This document shows positions 35,336 through 44,967 of a stretch of 64,000 bases of DNA, piece after piece. Within the stretch, counting starts at the first letter, position 1. Each line of letters starts with the position of its first letter. Made by a program: the position numbers and the translations under genes. The stretch covers positions 17,999-81,998 of the forward strand of contig JBCCHN010000008.1 of NCBI GenBank assembly GCA_039028695.1, given 5' to 3'. This stretch comes from JANQKX01 sp039028695 (lineage in GTDB: Bacteria > Pseudomonadota > Alphaproteobacteria > Kiloniellales > Kiloniellaceae). The notes under the pieces are model-generated. The model saw nothing but the letters and a program-made list of their open reading frames with translations, ran no database searches and had not been told where the DNA came from.

Positions 35336-37444
35336 CTATTCAGCCGCCGCCTCCAGGTCTTCACCGGTTTCCTGATCGACCCGCTTCATGGAAAGCTTGA
35401 CCTTGCCCCGGTCCAGGCCAATGCACTTGACCTTGACCTGATCGCCTTCCTTGACCACCTCATCGACGGTCGCCACGCGGCGCGGTGCCAACTCGGAAAT
35501 ATGGACCAGGCCATCGCGGGCGCCCATGAAGTTTACAAAGGCGCCGAAGTCAACGACCTTGACCACCTTGCCATCATAAATCACACCGACCTCAGGCTCG
35601 GCGGTAATAGAACGGATCCAGTTGATAGCCGCATCGGACTGCTCTTGATCGACGGCGGCCACCTTGATGGTGCCATCATCCTCGATGTCAATCTTGGCAC
35701 CCGTGGTCTCGGTGATTTCCCGAATTACCTTGCCGCCGGTGCCGATCACCTCGCGGATTTTATCCTTGGGAACGTTGATGACGGTGATACGCGGGGCATG
35801 GGCACTCACATCTTGGCGCGCGTTGGTGAGCGCACGGCTCATCTCACCCAAGATATGCAAACGACCGTCGCGGGCCTGCCGCAGGGCGATTTCCATGATC
35901 TCGCGGGTGATAGAGGTAATCTTGATGTCCATCTGCAGGGAGGTGATGCCATCCTCGGTACCGGCGACCTTGAAGTCCATGTCACCCAGATGATCCTCGT
36001 CGCCCAAAATATCGGACAGAACGGCGAATTCGTCCCCATCCTTGATCAACCCCATGGCGATACCGGCAACCGGCGATTTCAAGGGAACACCCGCATCCAT
36101 GAGGGCCAAAGAAGACCCGCAAACCGTCGCCATGGAAGACGACCCGTTGGACTCGGTAATCTCGGAAACCACCCGCATGGTATAGGGGAAGCTTTCCTTT
36201 TCCGGCAGCAGAGGGCGAACCGCCCGCCATGCCAGCTTGCCGTGACCGATTTCCCGGCGGCCGGGGCCCATGCGGAAATTACATTCACCCACCGAATAGG
36301 GCGGGAAATTGTAATGCAGCATGAAATGTTCCCGGTAGCTACCTTCCAGAGAATCGATGATTTGTTCGTCTTGGCCGGTGCCCAGTGTGGTGGTGACCAA
36401 GGCCTGTGTTTCGCCCCGTGTGAAAAGGGCAGATCCATGGGTCAAGGGCAATACGCCCACCTCACAAACGATAGGCCGAATGTCGACCGTGCTGCGTCCA
36501 TCGATACGCTGACCCGTTTTCAGGATATTGCCGCGGACAATGTCGCTTTCTAAGGACTTGAAAAGCCCCCCGGCCATGGCCGCCTCGTCTTCCTCCAGGT
36601 CCTCAACGGCCGATTGACGGGCCGCCGCCAGTTTTGTTTGGCGCTCCACCTTGTCGGCTTCTTGATAAGCGGTCCGCAGGGCGTCTTCGACGCCGCCGGC
36701 GACCAACTTGCCGCGCAATTCTTCGAGTTCTGGAGACGGGGGCGCCAACTCCCGCGGTTCCTTGGCACAGCGCTCGGCCAAGCGAATAATGGCATCAATG
36801 ACCGGCTGCATTTGCTCGTGCCCGAAATTTACGGCGCCCAGCATCACGTCTTCCGACAGCTCAGAAGCCTCAGATTCCACCATCAAAACGCCCTGCTGCG
36901 TACCGGCAACCACCAGGTCCAGATCTGAGTCCGCCATGTCGTCCATGGCCGGGTTCAAGATGTAGTCACCATCCTTATAGCCGACCCGCGCGCCACCGAT
37001 GGGTCCCAAGAAAGGCAGGCCCGAGATGGTCAAGGCTGCCGATGCGCCCACTAACGAGACGATATCCGGATCATTCTCCAAGTCATGGCTGATGACCGTA
37101 CAAATAACCTGGGTTTCATTTTTGTAGCCGGAGACAAAGAGAGGCCGAATGGGTCGGTCAATCAACCGCGAGACCAGAGTTTCCTTCTCTGAAGGCCGAC
37201 CTTCGCGTTTAAAAAAACCGCCTGGGATCTTCCCGGCGGCAAAGGTCTTCTCCTGATAGTTCACCGTGAGGGGAAAAAAGTCCATGCCCGGCCGGGCAGA
37301 CTTTTCACCTACCGCCGTGCAAAGCACCACGGTATCGCCATAGCTGACCATGACGGCGCCATCGGCTTGGCGGGCAACGCGCCCGGTTTCGAATGAGAGG
37401 GTCCGCCCACCCCATTCAATGGATTCTTTTGTTACGTCAAACAT
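35336..37444 (-). CDS. pnp: Polynucleotide phosphorylase
   Basis: 3'-5' phosphorolytic exoribonuclease of the RNA degradosome, also able to add nucleotides. Two RNase PH domains (FETGRVARQADGAV and GGFFKREGRPSEKE in the first; GTGQDEQIIDSLEG, MGPGRREIGHGKLA and MDFKVAGTEDGIT in the second) are followed by a KH domain (VIGTGGKVIREIT, about residue 560) and an S1 domain (YDGKVVKVVDFGAFVNF). 702 residues, normal. Last gene of the nusA operon, after rpsO with a 229-bp spacer that may carry processing or autoregulatory structure. Confidence 0.97.
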   Translation of the reverse strand: MFDVTKESIEWGGRTLSFETGRVARQADGAVMVSYGDTVVLCTAVGEKSARPGMDFFPLTVNYQEKTFAAGKIPGGFFKREGRPSEKETLVSRLIDRPIRPLFVSGYKNETQVICTVISHDLENDPDIVSLVGASAALTISGLPFLGPIGGARVGYKDGDYILNPAMDDMADSDLDLVVAGTQQGVLMVESEASELSEDVMLGAVNFGHEQMQPVIDAIIRLAERCAKEPRELAPPSPELEELRGKLVAGGVEDALRTAYQEADKVERQTKLAAARQSAVEDLEEDEAAMAGGLFKSLESDIVRGNILKTGQRIDGRSTVDIRPIVCEVGVLPLTHGSALFTRGETQALVTTTLGTGQDEQIIDSLEGSYREHFMLHYNFPPYSVGECNFRMGPGRREIGHGKLAWRAVRPLLPEKESFPYTMRVVSEITESNGSSSMATVCGSSLALMDAGVPLKSPVAGIAMGLIKDGDEFAVLSDILGDEDHLGDMDFKVAGTEDGITSLQMDIKITSITREIMEIALRQARDGRLHILGEMSRALTNARQDVSAHAPRITVINVPKDKIREVIGTGGKVIREITETTGAKIDIEDDGTIKVAAVDQEQSDAAINWIRSITAEPEVGVIYDGKVVKVVDFGAFVNFMGARDGLVHISELAPRRVATVDEVVKEGDQVKVKCIGLDRGKVKLSMKRVDQETGEDLEAAAE

Positions 37445-37510
37445 TGTTTCTTGGTCCTTCCAACCACTGCCGGAATTGCTTTACCGGACCCGCGGAAAAA
37501 GCGCATCTGC

Positions 37511-37534
37511 CGCTCCAAAAAGAGGCTTGGAACG
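37511..37534 (-). other. Hairpin in the rpsO-pnp spacer
   Basis: On the minus-strand transcript CGUUCCAA and UUGGAGCG pair (8 bp, one G-U) around an 8-base loop, with a U5 run 10 nt later. It may be an incomplete rpsO terminator or a processing site; in other proteobacteria the pnp leader is cut by RNase III, which makes this plausible but unshown. Confidence 0.35.
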
Positions 37535-37673
37535 CTTTTTTCGTCGGCCCGGCTGGTCATGAGACAAGGTGCCGGCTCACCTTGAACTGGTTGATAAAAC
37601 GTGCACGCGCCCATGATCGTTCCCTGCATGTCAGGAGCGTCATTGGGCGCAGCACAGATTGAATTGGGCTTTG

Positions 37674-37943
37674 TTATCGGCGCAATCCCAGGCGTTTGAT
37701 CAAGCTCTCGTAACGAGCCTTTTCCTTGCCTTTCACATAGTCCAGCAAACGCCGCCGTTGACCCACCATGATCAACAGGCCGCGGCGCGAGTGGAAATCT
37801 TTTTTGTGAGTCTTGAGGTGTTCGGTCAAATTAACAATCCGTTCGGTCAGGATGGCAACTTGCACCTCTGGCGACCCGGTATCACCCTCATGGGTCGCAT
37901 ATTCTTTTACTAATTCTGCTTTACGCTCAGTCGTTATCGACAT
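37674..37943 (-). CDS. rpsO: 30S ribosomal protein S15
   Basis: Primary 16S rRNA-binding protein, 89 residues. Diagnostic are TERKAELVKEYATHEGDTGSPE near the start (residues 4-25 in part), HLKTHKKDFHSRRGLL and QRRRLLDYVKGKEKARY. It sits between truB (18 bp upstream) and pnp as in almost all proteobacteria. Confidence 0.97.
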   Translation of the reverse strand: MSITTERKAELVKEYATHEGDTGSPEVQVAILTERIVNLTEHLKTHKKDFHSRRGLLIMVGQRRRLLDYVKGKEKARYESLIKRLGLRR

Positions 37944-37961
37944 CGCTAATATCCTCGCAAT

Positions 37962-38888
37962 TTAGAGGTTGAGCACGCGGACCGGCCGAATATCGCCTGC
38001 GTCGTAACGTGCCAGGGCGACCGGTTTTCCGTCGGAGACCGTAAAGACAATCATTCCATTGGAAAGGTCGCTTACACGTTCGCTGTCCAGTCGCGCCACC
38101 ATGGACACAGCCTGGCCACAACGCAGCCGCTTCGCCTCAGTCCCTGATAAGGCCAGCACCGGGATGTCGTCCAGCGCGGTCTCCACCGGGAGCAGATGCT
38201 CCAAGGCGGCGGGACTATGCCTCAAGGATTCTAGACTTTCCAGAGAAATCGCATTGGATTCTTGAAAAGATGCCACCGAAAGGCGCCTGAGTTGAGTAAT
38301 GTGTGCCAAGGTCCCCAACGCCAGACCTAAATCCCGCGCAAGAGAGCGCATATAGGTGCCCTTGCCACAGATGACTTCAAAAGTTGCGCGATCACGGTCC
38401 TCCTTGGACAGAAGGGAGATTCCCTCAATTCGAACCCAGCGGGATTTCAGATTAAAATCCACCTCGGCACGAGCCAAATCATAGGCCCGTTGGCCCTGAA
38501 CCTTTATGGCGGAATATTGCGGAGGCACCTGCTCAATATCGCCAATAAAATCAGGTAGAACATGGCGAATATCGGCTTCTTCGGGGCGGCTGACACATTC
38601 TTCAAGGATCTCACCCTCGGTATCATCCGTAGCGGTGGATTGCCCCCAACGAACCTGAAAGCGATAACGTTTCCGGCCGTCCATGACGTAAGGCACGGTC
38701 TTGGTCGCTTCCCCCAGTGCAATGGGCAGGACGCCGCTTGCCAAGGGGTCGAGAGTGCCGCCGTGGCCAACCTTTTGGGCATCGAAAACCCGACGCACGC
38801 GCCCAACGACCTGAGTGGACGTCAATCCCAAGGGCTTATCGACCACCACCCAGCCGTTCACCGGCTGGCCGCGTTTCTTTCGCGCCAT
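37962..38888 (-). CDS. truB: tRNA pseudouridine-55 synthase
   Basis: Makes pseudouridine 55 in the T-loop of tRNAs. NGWVVVDKPLGLTSTQVV opens the protein, and the catalytic aspartate is in GHGGTLDPLASGVLPI; later RYRFQVRWGQST and CGKGTYMRSLARDLG are conserved. The C-terminal 60 residues (from about 245) form the usual PUA-like tail. 308 residues. Between rbfA and rpsO. Confidence 0.96.
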   Translation of the reverse strand: MARKKRGQPVNGWVVVDKPLGLTSTQVVGRVRRVFDAQKVGHGGTLDPLASGVLPIALGEATKTVPYVMDGRKRYRFQVRWGQSTATDDTEGEILEECVSRPEEADIRHVLPDFIGDIEQVPPQYSAIKVQGQRAYDLARAEVDFNLKSRWVRIEGISLLSKEDRDRATFEVICGKGTYMRSLARDLGLALGTLAHITQLRRLSVASFQESNAISLESLESLRHSPAALEHLLPVETALDDIPVLALSGTEAKRLRCGQAVSMVARLDSERVSDLSNGMIVFTVSDGKPVALARYDAGDIRPVRVLNL

Positions 38889-38899
38889 GCCGTATCCCC

Positions 38900-39316
38900 T
38901 TAGGAATTCTGATCCGAGGCGGTATCGTCAACAGGATCCAAATCAAACCGAACCTTGGGTCGGCGCAGGATTTGATCTATCCGGTCCGCTTCATCGAAGG
39001 AGTCGTCGGGCTTAAAGCCAATTTTGGGTGTATAGCGCAAATTCACCTCGCGGCCGATTTTGCCGCGTAAAAATCCGGCTGCCCGGTTCAGGGCCGTCAC
39101 GACCGCAGCTTTATCCACCCCGCCCAACGGCAGGACAAAAGCAGTGGCGTTTTTAAGGTCCGGGCTGACCCGCACTTCGGTTACCGTCAGGTTCTGCTCC
39201 GCTAGCAGGGGATCGCGAAAGGCCTCGCGAGCAAGGATGCGAGCCAAGGCATGGCGCAATTCCTCGCCAACCCGAAGCTGGCGCTGGCTCGCCGCCTTGC
39301 CTCGTTCAGCGGTCAT
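38900..39316 (-). CDS. rbfA: 30S ribosome-binding factor RbfA
   Basis: Late 30S maturation and cold adaptation factor with a KH-like fold. RQLRVGEELRHALARIL and VTEVRVSPDLKNATAFVLP are the conserved blocks; LNRAAGFLRGKIGREVNLRY follows. The ATG at 39316 is preceded by GGAG at 6 bp, better than a TTG four codons upstream. 138 residues. It lies 102 bp after infB and 11 bp before truB. Confidence 0.95.
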   Translation of the reverse strand: MTAERGKAASQRQLRVGEELRHALARILAREAFRDPLLAEQNLTVTEVRVSPDLKNATAFVLPLGGVDKAAVVTALNRAAGFLRGKIGREVNLRYTPKIGFKPDDSFDEADRIDQILRRPKVRFDLDPVDDTASDQNS

Positions 39317-39418
39317 GGTGAACTCCAATTTGAAAGATCCAAAAACGTCCGCACAAAGTCGCCCACAAAACCGAACAGGCCCGTTCCACTCGTGGGCCCT
39401 TCGATCCGACAGAGTAGC

Positions 39419-42019
39419 CTAAAGTTCGCGGGCCACCTCTTCGATCTGATAGCATTCGATCTGGTCGCCGATCTGGATGTCGGTGTAGTTTTCAAAGGCC
39501 ATGCCGCATTCATAGCCTTCCTTGACTTCTTTCACTTCGTCCTTGAATCGCCGCAGGGTTTTCAAGACGCCATCGTGGATTACCACGTTGTCCCGGAGCA
39601 AACGCACTTTGGCGCCGCGCTTAACATTGCCTTCGGTGATCATGCAGCCCGCGACCTTGCCCACCTTCGAATTGGAAAAAACCTCGCGAATTTCCGCGTA
39701 GCCCAGAAAATTCTCTTGCTTGGTCGGTGCCAGCATGCCGCTGAGCAAGGCTTTCACATCATCGACCACGTTATAGATGATCGAATAGTAGCGAATATCG
39801 ATGGCATCCCGACGCGCCATCTCCCGCGCCTGCGGGTTGGCCCGCACATTAAAGGCGATAATCAAGGCCGATGTTGCACGGGCCAAGGTAATGTCGGATT
39901 CGTTGATGCCGCCCACAGCGGTGTGCAGGATCCGCACCTTAACCTCTTCATTGCCTATCTTCTCAAGGCTATTGGCGATTGCCTCCACCGAGCCTTGTAC
40001 GTCCGACTTGATAATCAGAGGCATTTCAGCGGCCTGGCCTTCTTTGATGCGCGTAAGCATCTGCTCCAAAGATCCACGGCTGGAAGCCGCGATTTCCGCT
40101 TCCCGTTTGGTTCGGGTCCGGAACTCCGCGATCTCGCGCACCCTTGCCTCGCTATCCAGGACAGTAAAGTCGTCACCGGCAAGGGGGGCACCGTTTAGGC
40201 CCAACACCTCAATGGGCATGGCCGGTCCAGCTTCTTCCACACTTTGGCCCCGTTCATTGCCCAAAGCCCGCACCCGGCCCCATTCGGAACCGGCCACGAA
40301 TATGTCGCCAACCCGCATGGTACCCCGTTGGACCAGAACCGTGGCCACGGTGCCTCGGCCGTGTTCCAGGCGCGCTTCGATCACCACGCCTTCGGCCATA
40401 CGGTTCGGATTGGCCTTAAGCTCCATGAGCTCGGCCTGCAGGAGAATGGCCTCCTCTAGCTTGTCCAGGCCGGTTTTTTCCTTGGCCGAGACCTCAATGG
40501 AGAGGATTTCACCGCCCATCTCCTCAACCACCAGCTCGTGTTGAAGCAGCTCCTGACGCACCCGGTCCGCATTGGCCTCGGGCCGGTCCATCTTGTTAAT
40601 GGCAATGATGATTGGTACCTCGGCGGCCTTGGCATGCCGGATCGCCTCGACCGTCTGCTCCTTGATGCCGTCGTCACCCGCTACCACCAAGATGACAATA
40701 TCTGTCACATTGGCACCGCGGGATCGCATCTCGGTGAAAGCCGCATGGCCCGGCGTATCGATAAAGGTGATCTTGGCGCCCGAGGCCAATTGCACCTGAT
40801 AGGCACCAATATGCTGCGTGATCCCACCGGCCTCGCGACCTGCCACGTCCGTCTCGCGCAAGGCATCCAGCAGTGAGGTCTTGCCGTGGTCCACGTGGCC
40901 CATGATGGTCACCACCGGTGGGCGGGGCAAAAGCTCGGCGTCCGAGTCGTCGGCACCCCGCATACCAATCTCCACGTCCGCTGCCGATACTCGTTTGATC
41001 TTGTGACCAAACTCTTCGACAATCACTTCAGCCGTATCGGCATCAATGAGTTGATTGGCCGTCGCCATTACACCCATACCCATCAGGGACTTGACCACAT
41101 CCACCGTCCGCGCAGCCATCCGGCTTGCCAGGTCCTGAACCGTCATGGTTTCCGGAACCACAACTTCGCGAATGACCTTTTGCGGCGGTTGATGGGGCTG
41201 GTTTTTCAGTGCCCGAAGCTGCTTTTCCCGACGCCGCTTGACCGAGGCTAGGGAACGCTCCCGGCTCCCTTCACCCCCTTCAAGGGCCTGACTGATGGTC
41301 AGCTTGCCCGATCGGCGGCGGCGATCGTCCCGGCGGTTGTTCGTGTTCGGCTTGACCGGCCCGGCTCCTTTGCGTTTGACCCGACCGCCAAACTCATCCT
41401 CAACCTTCTCTTCAGCGGTCTTGGCAGGCGGTGGGCTATCGGGCTCGGGCAGATCGGGAGGTAAAATTTCGCTAGGCTGTGGCTGTTCTATTTCAGGTGC
41501 TGTCTCGGGAGCGGACTTGCGCGCTTCTTCCTCAGCGGCGCGCCGTTCTTGTTCCAGGCGCTCTGCTTCGGCCTGCTCGGCTGCCAAGCGCGCATCTTCC
41601 TCGGCCTGCCGGCGTTCCTCCTCGGCCCGGCGCTCGGCCTCCTCCGCCTCGCGTTGCTGGCGCTGCACGGCTTCTTCCTTGGAAACCTCGAGAGCGCGCA
41701 TACGGCTCGCGCGCTCGCGTGCAGAGAGGTTCGATTTGTCGACCGCAGGCGGCGCCTCGACTTCAACGGTCGTTTGAACTTCCGGCGGCGTAGCGGGAAC
41801 GTCTTCAAGCTGTTTTTCAAGCGTGACTTCTTTCATCCGCCCGGACGCGCCCCGTTCGAAGGTGCGGCTACGCTTGACCTCCACCGTGACCGACTTGGTC
41901 CGGCCATGGCTAAAGCTCTGCCGAACTTGGCCGGTCTCTACCGTTTTCTTTAATTCAAGTTTGCCCGGTCGGCTGAGTTTCAGCGGTTTGCGGGCTTCCT
42001 TTTCATTACTCGTCGTCAT
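39419..42019 (-). CDS. infB: Translation initiation factor IF-2
   Basis: GTPase that places initiator tRNA on the 30S subunit. The N-terminal third is a highly charged linker with a long E/R/A/Q coiled coil (about residues 105-175). The G domain has GHVDHGKTSLLDALR, DTPGHAAFTEM and NKMD, followed by domains II-IV, with the C-terminal initiator-tRNA-binding domain ending CYQIEEVAREL. The ATG at 42019 is preferred over a TTG two codons earlier. 866 residues. The N-terminal IF2N block KTVETGQVRQSFSHGR is typical of alphaproteobacteria. Confidence 0.96.
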   Translation of the reverse strand: MTTSNEKEARKPLKLSRPGKLELKKTVETGQVRQSFSHGRTKSVTVEVKRSRTFERGASGRMKEVTLEKQLEDVPATPPEVQTTVEVEAPPAVDKSNLSARERASRMRALEVSKEEAVQRQQREAEEAERRAEEERRQAEEDARLAAEQAEAERLEQERRAAEEEARKSAPETAPEIEQPQPSEILPPDLPEPDSPPPAKTAEEKVEDEFGGRVKRKGAGPVKPNTNNRRDDRRRRSGKLTISQALEGGEGSRERSLASVKRRREKQLRALKNQPHQPPQKVIREVVVPETMTVQDLASRMAARTVDVVKSLMGMGVMATANQLIDADTAEVIVEEFGHKIKRVSAADVEIGMRGADDSDAELLPRPPVVTIMGHVDHGKTSLLDALRETDVAGREAGGITQHIGAYQVQLASGAKITFIDTPGHAAFTEMRSRGANVTDIVILVVAGDDGIKEQTVEAIRHAKAAEVPIIIAINKMDRPEANADRVRQELLQHELVVEEMGGEILSIEVSAKEKTGLDKLEEAILLQAELMELKANPNRMAEGVVIEARLEHGRGTVATVLVQRGTMRVGDIFVAGSEWGRVRALGNERGQSVEEAGPAMPIEVLGLNGAPLAGDDFTVLDSEARVREIAEFRTRTKREAEIAASSRGSLEQMLTRIKEGQAAEMPLIIKSDVQGSVEAIANSLEKIGNEEVKVRILHTAVGGINESDITLARATSALIIAFNVRANPQAREMARRDAIDIRYYSIIYNVVDDVKALLSGMLAPTKQENFLGYAEIREVFSNSKVGKVAGCMITEGNVKRGAKVRLLRDNVVIHDGVLKTLRRFKDEVKEVKEGYECGMAFENYTDIQIGDQIECYQIEEVAREL

Positions 42020-42032
42020 ATCCAATCCGGCG

Positions 42033-42710
42033 TTAGCTCGCTCCAGAACTCAAAACCTGCAAATCCATTCCGTCTGACAGGTCTTCATAGTGACTCCCGC
42101 GTAGACTCCGCAAGCGCAAACTATCCAATACAAAACGGTTGGCCAAGGGACCCGGGTCGATTGCCACATGAACCCGCGGTTCACATCCAAGCGCCTTGCC
42201 CATTTCTTCGGCGGTAAAAACCTCGACCAAATGGCAATCGGCAGACTTTGTCTTTGCCAATCTCCATAACTTTTCACGGCTCTCCACCGCACCGTCTATC
42301 GCCTGGCACAATACCGCAACCTGACCCGCTGCAAGGCGACCTTTAACCTTTTCAAATCCGGCGACCAACTGACCGGCCCGTCGGGCCAAACTCAAATCGG
42401 ACAATCCGCGTTTTTTAGCCAACCCTTCCACCCGCTCGATCAAGTCGTCCGGAATGCGCAGCGACATCCGTGCCGCGCGGGAAAAAAGATTCTTCGCACA
42501 GGCCCGCTGCAAAGCATCCCGGCGCGGTGTGATCCATAGACCACGTCCCGGCAACTCGCCGGCAAAATCTGGAACCACGTCACCGTCAGGGCCCGCCACG
42601 AAACGCAGCAACTGATCCTTTGGGAAGGACGAACCGCTCACGATACAGCGTCTGTGAGCGCCATCTTCCAAAGGCTGTTCGCCGATTTGCGTCTGTCCCA
42701 AGGCCGCCAT
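42033..42710 (-). CDS. ylxR: YlxR family RNA-binding protein with L7Ae-like C-terminus
   Basis: A DUF448/YlxR domain (residues about 17-90) with RRCIVSGSSFPKDQLLRFV and LPGRGLWITPRRDALQRA, followed by a second domain (about 100-190) that resembles ribosomal L7Ae/L30e-type RNA-binding folds. The two-domain form of about 225 residues is usual in alphaproteobacteria. Position between nusA and infB is conserved. Its cellular role is not settled; RNA binding in translation or RNase P regulation has been proposed for relatives. Confidence 0.88.
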   Translation of the reverse strand: MAALGQTQIGEQPLEDGAHRRCIVSGSSFPKDQLLRFVAGPDGDVVPDFAGELPGRGLWITPRRDALQRACAKNLFSRAARMSLRIPDDLIERVEGLAKKRGLSDLSLARRAGQLVAGFEKVKGRLAAGQVAVLCQAIDGAVESREKLWRLAKTKSADCHLVEVFTAEEMGKALGCEPRVHVAIDPGPLANRFVLDSLRLRSLRGSHYEDLSDGMDLQVLSSGAS

Positions 42711-42745
42711 TCAGTCGACCAGCTCCTTTCGATCCGTGCTGCCAC

Positions 42746-44326
42746 CTAGGCCGGGCTCGGGCTTTGTTCCTCGGTCGAGGCTGCTTCACCGTCGGACGCC
42801 GCGGATGGGTCCTGGCTCTCCTCCTCATCCTCAAACCAATGGGCCCGGGCCGCCATGATGAGCTCGTTGGCCGCTTCCATATCCGGCGCCAGGTCCTCGA
42901 GCATCTCGGTCAGCTCGTCGCTGGCAAGGTCACCCAGATCATCCAAAGTACGCACGCCATTTTCACCCAATTTGACCAATTGCGCGGAATTGAGGCCTTC
43001 CAAGCCCGACAACTCATCGCTGACCCCCAGCTCCCGCCGCCGGTCTTCGTTCCTGCGATTCAGTTCCTCAAGATAGCCACGGGCCCGCATGCGCAGTTCC
43101 TCAGCCACCTCTTCGTCAAATCCTTCAATCTCTGCCAGTTCCTCAATGGGTACAAAGCCAACCTGCTCCACCGTGGTAAAGCCTTCGGCGACCAAAAGGT
43201 GGGCAATCACATCGTCCACATCCAAGGCGTCCATGAACATTTGGGAGCGGGACTTCAGCTCTTCCTGTCGGCGACGGGATTCTTCTTCCTCGGTCATGAT
43301 GTCAATGTCAAAACCGCTCAGACTCGAAGCCAGGCGCACGTTTTGACCACGCCGGCCGATCGCCAGAGAAAGCTGTTCGTCCGGCACCACCACTTCAATG
43401 CGTTTTTGGTCCTCGTCCAACACCACCTTGCTGACTTCGGCCGGCGCCAAAGCGTTTACCACGAAGGTCGCCGTGTCAGGAGACCAGGGAATAATATCGA
43501 TCTTCTCACCTTGCAATTCACTGACCACTGCCTGAACCCGGGAGCCACGCATGCCCACACAGGCACCAACAGGATCAATTGAACTATCTCGCGAAATCAC
43601 GGCAATCTTGGCCCGACTACCCGGGTCCCTTGCGACAGCCTTCAGCTCAATGATGCCATCATAGATCTCCGGCACCTCTTGGGCGAAAAGTTTGGCCATG
43701 AACTGGGGATGGGTCCGCGAGACAAAAATTTGGGGTCCCCGCGGCTCTTCCCGCACATCATAGATATAAGCTCTGACCCGGTCTCCGGTGCGAAAGGATT
43801 CCCGCGGCAGGGTTTCGTCGCGCCGCATCATGGTCTCGGCCCGGCCCAAATCGATGGTAACATTGCCGAACTCATTACGCTTGACGATGCCGTTGACGAT
43901 CTCGCCGACCCGATCCTTGTATTCTTCGTACTGCCGTTTGCGTTCGGCCTCGCGCACTTTTTGCACGATAACCTGCTTGGCGGTCTGCGCGGCGATGCGA
44001 CCCAGGTCAATGGGCGGCAGTTCTTCGACAACAAATTCGCCGGGCTGGATTTCCGCATTGGCAACCTTGGCGTCTATGGTGCGAATTTGCGTGAATTCGT
44101 TTTCGATCTCATCGATCACCTCGCGATAGCGGCGCAGACGCACCTCACCGGTCTTGCGATCGATCTCGGCACGAATATCGTGTTCGTGGCCGTATTTGGC
44201 CCGACCGGCTTTGGAAATCGCCTGTTCCATCGCCTCCAGGACCTCATCCCGTTCGATCGATTTTTCGCGCGCCACGGCGTCTGCAACCTGCAAAAGCTCG
44301 GTTCGGGAAAGACTGCTTGTATCCAT
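42746..44326 (-). CDS. nusA: Transcription termination/antitermination factor NusA
   Basis: RNA-polymerase-binding factor for pausing, termination and antitermination. N-terminal RNAP-binding domain (1-130), S1 (about 135-200; GDRVRAYIYDVRE), then two KH domains with DPVGACVGMRGSRVQAVV and AIGRRGQNVRLAS. The C-terminal region has two helix-hairpin-helix-like repeats (VGFVPIEELAEIEGFDEEVAEE and the repeat near LNSAQLVKLGENG, quoted in part) and an acidic, Ser-rich tail. 526 residues. Between rimP (18 bp) and ylxR (35 bp). Confidence 0.96.
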   Translation of the reverse strand: MDTSSLSRTELLQVADAVAREKSIERDEVLEAMEQAISKAGRAKYGHEHDIRAEIDRKTGEVRLRRYREVIDEIENEFTQIRTIDAKVANAEIQPGEFVVEELPPIDLGRIAAQTAKQVIVQKVREAERKRQYEEYKDRVGEIVNGIVKRNEFGNVTIDLGRAETMMRRDETLPRESFRTGDRVRAYIYDVREEPRGPQIFVSRTHPQFMAKLFAQEVPEIYDGIIELKAVARDPGSRAKIAVISRDSSIDPVGACVGMRGSRVQAVVSELQGEKIDIIPWSPDTATFVVNALAPAEVSKVVLDEDQKRIEVVVPDEQLSLAIGRRGQNVRLASSLSGFDIDIMTEEEESRRRQEELKSRSQMFMDALDVDDVIAHLLVAEGFTTVEQVGFVPIEELAEIEGFDEEVAEELRMRARGYLEELNRRNEDRRRELGVSDELSGLEGLNSAQLVKLGENGVRTLDDLGDLASDELTEMLEDLAPDMEAANELIMAARAHWFEDEEESQDPSAASDGEAASTEEQSPSPA

Positions 44327-44344
44327 CCTTGATCTCGGTTCTTG

Positions 44345-44872
44345 TTAGTCGTCACTTGGGTTGGATTGCCTCAAAGTCTCGCTCGCAGCGATCAACTCAT
44401 CGGTCAGTTTTAACTTCGCCTTAGCGATTTCCAAAAAGGGTAATCGCGTTTCGCCCTCATCACATTGAATAAGGACTTGATCCTGTTCCACACCCCGCAG
44501 GCGGCCGGCGAAACGCCGTCTTCCTTCCAGGGTCTCCGTCATCTCCACCTTAGCTTCAAAGCCGGCAAAACGTTCAAAATCCGCCAGTCTGGTAAGCGGC
44601 CGGTCCAGTCCAGGAGAGCTCACCTCTAGGGTATAAGCGCTGGGAATGGGGTCCTCCACATCCAAAATAGCAGCAACCGCCCGGCTTACCTCGGCGCAAT
44701 CATCCACCGTCATGCCGCCGTCGCTGAGGCGCTCGGCCATGATCTGCAAAACAGGTTGGTCGCGGCCGGATAACACAATGCGAACAATATCATAGCCCAT
44801 CGACCGCAGCGTCGGCGCGATCAGGCTCTCAACCTCTGCCGCCTTGCCGACACTCGTCTTGGCAAGGTTCAT
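44345..44872 (-). CDS. rimP: Ribosome maturation factor RimP
   Basis: 30S subunit assembly factor. Conserved blocks: VESLIAPTLRSMGYDIVRI, TVDDCAEVSRAVAAILDVEDPI (each only partly needed for the call), and YTLEVSSPGLDRPL. The chosen ATG, with AGG 7 bp upstream, gives 175 residues; an upstream in-frame start would add 38 residues and run through a terminator hairpin, so it is rejected. First gene of the rimP-nusA-ylxR-infB-rbfA-truB-rpsO-pnp operon. Confidence 0.94.
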   Translation of the reverse strand: MNLAKTSVGKAAEVESLIAPTLRSMGYDIVRIVLSGRDQPVLQIMAERLSDGGMTVDDCAEVSRAVAAILDVEDPIPSAYTLEVSSPGLDRPLTRLADFERFAGFEAKVEMTETLEGRRRFAGRLRGVEQDQVLIQCDEGETRLPFLEIAKAKLKLTDELIAASETLRQSNPSDD

Positions 44873-44944
44873 CGTGGACCTGTCAAAGGCCTCGGCCAAA
44901 TACGTTACTCCATAACCTGAAAACCAGAAACCTGTGAGCCCAAT

Positions 44945-44967
44945 AAAAAAGTGGGCCAGAGGCCCAC
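44945..44967 (-). terminator. Terminator or attenuator upstream of rimP
   Basis: GTGGGCC AGA GGCCCAC (44951-44967) forms a perfect 7-bp stem with a 3-base loop, followed on the minus strand by TTTTTTATTG. It lies 144 bp after the trmB stop and 73 bp before rimP, so it may end the trmB transcript or attenuate the rimP-nusA operon. Confidence 0.85.

Noticed and set aside
35321..36553. 410-codon plus-strand frame over pnp
   Set aside because: Antisense shadow of the conserved PNPase frame; low-complexity translation and no recognisable domain.
42620..43582. 320-codon plus-strand frame over ylxR and nusA
   Set aside because: Spans two conserved minus-strand genes and their spacer; a shadow frame.
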